This document shows, in pieces, positions 15,470 to 17,365 of a stretch of 17,365 bases of DNA. The position numbers were made by a program, and so were the translations under genes. Numbering within the stretch: position 1 is the stretch's first letter; the number at the start of each line of letters is the position of its first letter. The notes below the pieces were generated by a model, which saw only the letters and a list, made by a program, of their open reading frames with translations, did not search any database and had not been told where the DNA came from. Source of the stretch: DASXTW01 sp046726275 (GTDB lineage: Bacteria > Actinomycetota > UBA4738); the NCBI GenBank assembly GCA_046726275.1, contig JBKPAF010000030.1:1-17365 (forward strand). The letters are read 5' to 3'.

Positions 15470-15784
15470 CGGAAAGATCTCCTCTTCAGCCGGGCGGTTC
15501 ACGATGGTTTCTTCCACCAGGAGGAGTTCGGTACGCTTGACCTCCTCCTCGGCGCCCAGGGCCTCCGCCGCCCCATTGATCGCATCGTCCTCTCCTCGGA
15601 CCCCAATCAAGACCTGGCATCGGTCGGGACCGGGTACCGAGCCGTCGTGACCGACCCTGGCCGAGCCGATGTACTGGGCACCCGGGGCATGCTCGGCGAA
15701 CCAGTCGTCGTTCCAGCGGAGCAGGAGTTCGTCCGCCAGGTCATCGCCCCCCTTCACCCAGACGCGTACGTATCCTTCGCCCAT
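15449..15784 (-). CDS. Small conserved-looking protein of unknown function (111 aa)
   Basis: I do not recognise this protein. It is acidic, begins with a strand-like YVRVWVKG, continues with a helix (DDLADELLLRWNDDWFAEH), and later has strand-like CQVLIGVRG and a Glu-rich helix followed by TELLLVEETIV. This gives an alternating beta/alpha pattern of a small compact fold, with no signal peptide or membrane segment. Third codon positions are strongly G/C on this strand, which supports this frame over the overlapping plus-strand frames. The ATG at 15784 has a GCGAGGA-like box 3-9 bases upstream. It starts 9 bases after the end of the upstream small gene, so the two probably form a pair. Its last 21 bases overlap the 3' end of the cyclase gene tail to tail. 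Confidence 0.7.
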   Translation of the reverse strand: MGEGYVRVWVKGGDDLADELLLRWNDDWFAEHAPGAQYIGSARVGHDGSVPGPDRCQVLIGVRGEDDAINGAAEALGAEEEVKRTELLLVEETIVNRPAEEEIFPLKPDGG

Positions 15785-15793
15785 GATCCTCGC

Positions 15794-16090
15794 CTAGATG
15801 GTCTTCAGGCCCCTCGGGCCCTTGTTGTTCTCGTGGGCGACCTGGGTCCCAAGGAGATCGTGGGCCAGGTCATGTCCTTCCTTCCGCGTCGTGACGTACA
15901 GGATGAGGAATGCCCGATATCTGTGGGAGTCCTCTCTCAAGGAGACGGCGAGGCGGATCCTGTCGTCGTGCTCCGCGACCTCCCTAATCCACTCGACGAA
16001 GTCATCGCGCGGATTGCGAGAGAAGGCGTACGTGACGACCAGTCGCTTGACCTTCTCGCTTTGCCCAGAGGTAGTTGCCTCGCTTGGCAC
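15794..16090 (-). CDS. Small protein of unknown function (98 aa with GTG start)
   Basis: I do not recognise this protein. The core starts with a strand (VKRLVVTYAFS), then an amphipathic helix (PRDDFVEWIREVAEHDD), a second strand region (IRLAVSLRED; YRAFLILYVTT) and a helix (GHDLAHDLL). It looks like a small beta-alpha-beta domain. No cysteine cluster, signal or membrane segment is present. I choose the GTG at 16090 because TAACTT, a TANNNT -10 box, ends 5 bases before it. A TTG at 16126 would extend the protein to 110 residues, but the added residues are low-complexity and this TTG overlaps a possible -35 element. Codon use is less G/C-biased at third positions than in neighbours (AGA, AGG, ATT, TTG occur), so the gene is less certain or more recently acquired. 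It precedes the other small gene by 9 bases. Confidence 0.6.
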   Translation of the reverse strand: MPSEATTSGQSEKVKRLVVTYAFSRNPRDDFVEWIREVAEHDDRIRLAVSLREDSHRYRAFLILYVTTRKEGHDLAHDLLGTQVAHENNKGPRGLKTI

Positions 16091-16095
16091 AGAGG

Positions 16096-16101
16096 AAGTT
16101 A
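16096..16101 (-). promoter_or_regulatory. Possible -10 box of a leaderless promoter for the small gene pair
   Basis: On the minus strand TAACTT (16101 down to 16096) is followed by five bases and the GTG at 16090, the geometry expected for a leaderless start. A TTGCGC at 16126-16121 could be a -35 box, but the 19-base spacer is long. There is no Shine-Dalgarno before the GTG. Confidence 0.35.
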
Positions 16102-16124
16102 ACGCCCGTTGGGTCGTCCGGCGC

Positions 16125-16144
16125 AAGCCCGAATTCGGCTTTTT
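16125..16144 (+). terminator. Weak palindromic hairpin followed by a T-run (plus-strand orientation)
   Basis: On the plus strand a stem around CGAATTCG, with one bulged C and flanking AAG/CTT pairs, is followed by TTTTT, giving a short hairpin with AATT loop. It would stop plus-strand transcription running through from the cyclase side into the dehydrogenase gene. In the minus direction the T-run is missing, so it is not a normal terminator for the dehydrogenase operon. The stem is short. Confidence 0.2.
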
Positions 16145-16145
16145 C

Positions 16146-16946
16146 CTAAGGATCGCGCGCCGGGGTTGGGCGGAGGGTGCGCTTGGTCACCTGTCGGAGC
16201 CCCAAGCGATAGACCGGGGGGGCCAGCACGCGAAATGCCTGGAGGGCAGCCATCCACCGAGGGATCGATCGCTCCGGGCCGATCCCTTCTTTTATCACCT
16301 TGACGATCAGCCGAGCGACGTGGTCGGGTGACATGACCTTTCTGCCGGATCGCACCGCGTCGCCGTGGGGGAAGCCCTCGGTCGCCACCAGGCCCGGATT
16401 GATCGCCGTGACCACCATGCCGCTCGGGGCCAGCTCGTAGTACAGCGCCTCGGAGAAGGCGACCACGGCATGTTTCGTCGAGCAGTACACGGATGATCCC
16501 GGGACGGCGAATCGCCCGGCGAGGGATGCCACGTTCACCACGTGCCCGCGTCCCGCGGACACCATCATCGGGAGGAAAACCTTGGTGCAATACAGCACAC
16601 CGAGATAGTTGGTCCTGGCGATGCGTTCGATCTGGTCCATGGTAAGCGCGGCAAACGGGCCTCCTCCGGGAACTCCGGCATTGTTCACCAAGACGTCGCA
16701 CCGCCCGAACGCTTCGTCGGCCCTTCGACGCAGCTCCTCGACCTGCTCCAGGTCCGTGACATCGCACGGGACGACCAGGCCCCGTCGTCCGGTTCGAGCG
16801 ACCAGCGCAGCGACCTCCTCCAGCACGTCCGACCTCCTGGCGGCCAGGACCACGTGGGCGCCCTCGGCGGCGAGCGCGAGAGCGGTGGATCTCCCGATCC
16901 CCGAGGACGCTCCCGTGACGACCGTGACCGCATCCGCCAGGTTCAT
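16146..16946 (-). CDS. Short-chain dehydrogenase/reductase (classical SDR)
   Basis: This is an NAD(P)-dependent oxidoreductase of 266 residues with every classical SDR mark: cofactor motif TGASSGIG (11-18), acidic/adenine contact CDVTD (61-65), NNAG (88-91), catalytic Asn113, Ser141, and Tyr154/Lys158 in YCSTK. The Arg pair at 37-38 after the second strand favours NADP(H). The C-terminal 50 residues are basic and contain a hydrophobic stretch (FRVLAPPVYRLGL), as in SDRs that act on lipophilic substrates, but the substrate cannot be told. ATG at 16946 lies 4 bases after the stop of the preceding SDR gene, so both are in one operon and probably coupled; no Shine-Dalgarno is evident. About 55 bases separate its stop from the small gene that follows on the same strand. 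Confidence 0.93.
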   Translation of the reverse strand: MNLADAVTVVTGASSGIGRSTALALAAEGAHVVLAARRSDVLEEVAALVARTGRRGLVVPCDVTDLEQVEELRRRADEAFGRCDVLVNNAGVPGGGPFAALTMDQIERIARTNYLGVLYCTKVFLPMMVSAGRGHVVNVASLAGRFAVPGSSVYCSTKHAVVAFSEALYYELAPSGMVVTAINPGLVATEGFPHGDAVRSGRKVMSPDHVARLIVKVIKEGIGPERSIPRWMAALQAFRVLAPPVYRLGLRQVTKRTLRPTPARDP

Positions 16947-16950
16947 GCGC

Positions 16951-17365
16951 TCACAGCCCGGTGAGCGTGGACAGCGTCTGCCCGCCGTCGACGACGAGCA
17001 CCGAGCCCGTGATGAAGGACGCTGCCGGCGAGCACAGAAAGAGGGCCGCGCCCGCCACGTCCTCGGGCGTCCCCCACCGGCCTAGCGGGATCGATTCGAG
17101 GACCCTCCGATTGAACTCGGGGAGCATCTGGCGGGCCGGCTCGTTCATCTCGGTCTCGATCCATCCAGGGGCCAGCGCGTTGACCCGGACCCTCTGCGCC
17201 GCCCACTCCTGGGCCACCGTCCTGGTGAAGCTGATCAGCGCCGCCTTCGCGCTGGCGTAATACGTCAGCCCTGGGCTGGCGATGAACCCGGCCACCGACG
17301 AGATGTTCAGCACGCACCCGTCACCCTTTCCCAACAGGACCGGTGCGACTGCCCTCGTGCAATAC
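16951..17365 (-). CDS. Short-chain dehydrogenase/reductase, FabG-like, C-terminal part (5' end beyond window)
   Basis: The frame runs open to the window edge on the minus strand, so the N-terminal cofactor motif lies outside. The visible 138 residues contain the second half of a classical SDR: catalytic Ser in NISSVAG, Tyr/Lys in YYASAKAAL, the segment VRVNALAPGWIETEMNE after the active site, then PLGRWGTPEDVAGAALFLCS and the C-terminal signature FITGSVLVVDGGQT. This wording is that of the FabG/3-oxoacyl reductase-type group, which also covers many sugar, steroid and alcohol dehydrogenases, so the substrate is undetermined. It is the upstream member of a tandem SDR pair, and it is not a duplicate: the two differ throughout outside motifs. 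Confidence 0.92.
   Translation of the reverse strand, partial: YCTRAVAPVLLGKGDGCVLNISSVAGFIASPGLTYYASAKAALISFTRTVAQEWAAQRVRVNALAPGWIETEMNEPARQMLPEFNRRVLESIPLGRWGTPEDVAGAALFLCSPAASFITGSVLVVDGGQTLSTLTGL

Noticed and set aside
16088..16126. TTG at 16126 as the start of the first small gene
   Set aside because: The extra 12 residues are low-complexity and the TTG overlaps a possible -35 box. The GTG at 16090 has better promoter geometry. It is kept as an alternative only.
15647..16331. Plus-strand open frames overlapping the two small minus-strand genes and the SDR end
   Set aside because: Third-codon G/C bias and secondary-structure pattern favour the minus strand, and one plus frame runs into the clear SDR gene.
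1..17365. tRNA, rRNA, CRISPR arrays, insertion sequences, phage genes, defence systems
   Set aside because: No cloverleaf-like intergenic sequence, no regularly spaced repeats, no transposase or integrase, and no nuclease-defence modules were seen. Gaps between genes are all under 100 bases.

Overview
This is a high-GC window with short intergenic gaps, ATG/GTG/TTG starts, GC-rich third codon positions and TANNNT boxes immediately upstream of SD-less start codons. Together with an actinobacterial-style F1 ATPase (alpha subunit with a C-terminal tail, gamma subunit with an actinobacterial N-terminus) and murA downstream of the atp operon, it suggests a chromosomal segment of an actinomycetote. 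The lineage is probably uncultivated and not Mycobacteriales: subunits b and delta are separate genes and MurA keeps its active-site Cys. This placement is inferred from sequence reading only.

Layout. (1) 2-5435, + strand: the distal part of the F1Fo ATP synthase operon, atpF (5' truncated)-atpH-atpA-atpG-atpD-atpC. (2) 5504-7414, +: a cytosolic PAS-PAS-GAF-GGDEF diguanylate cyclase lying between the atp genes and murA. (3) 7490-11810, +: a tightly overlapped three-gene unit, murA, an alkaline-phosphatase-fold multi-spanning membrane protein, and an AcuC-type deacetylase. It is preceded by a probable leaderless promoter and has a strong hairpin just inside murA. (4) 11882-15469, +: a 1195-residue class III nucleotide cyclase with double zinc ribbon, P-loop ATPase and TPR-like repeats, with its own probable leaderless promoter. 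(5) 15449-17365, - strand, converging on the cyclase: two tandem short-chain dehydrogenases (the first 5' truncated) followed by two small genes of unknown function.

How they may work together. The atp genes are housekeeping energy conversion and murA is the committed step of peptidoglycan synthesis. The unknown membrane protein coupled to murA is a candidate envelope factor. AcuC and the adjacent cyclase suggest a possible link between protein acetylation and cAMP, but this rests on proximity. Two second-messenger enzymes (c-di-GMP and probably cAMP) flank the murA unit. No RNA genes, CRISPR arrays, insertion sequences or attachment sites were seen, and no gene-free stretch exceeds 100 bases. 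I found no clear-cut new defence or mobile system. The best leads are the membrane protein in the murA unit, the murA leader architecture, the cysteine/histidine-rich GAF domain, the cyclase and the two small minus-strand genes.
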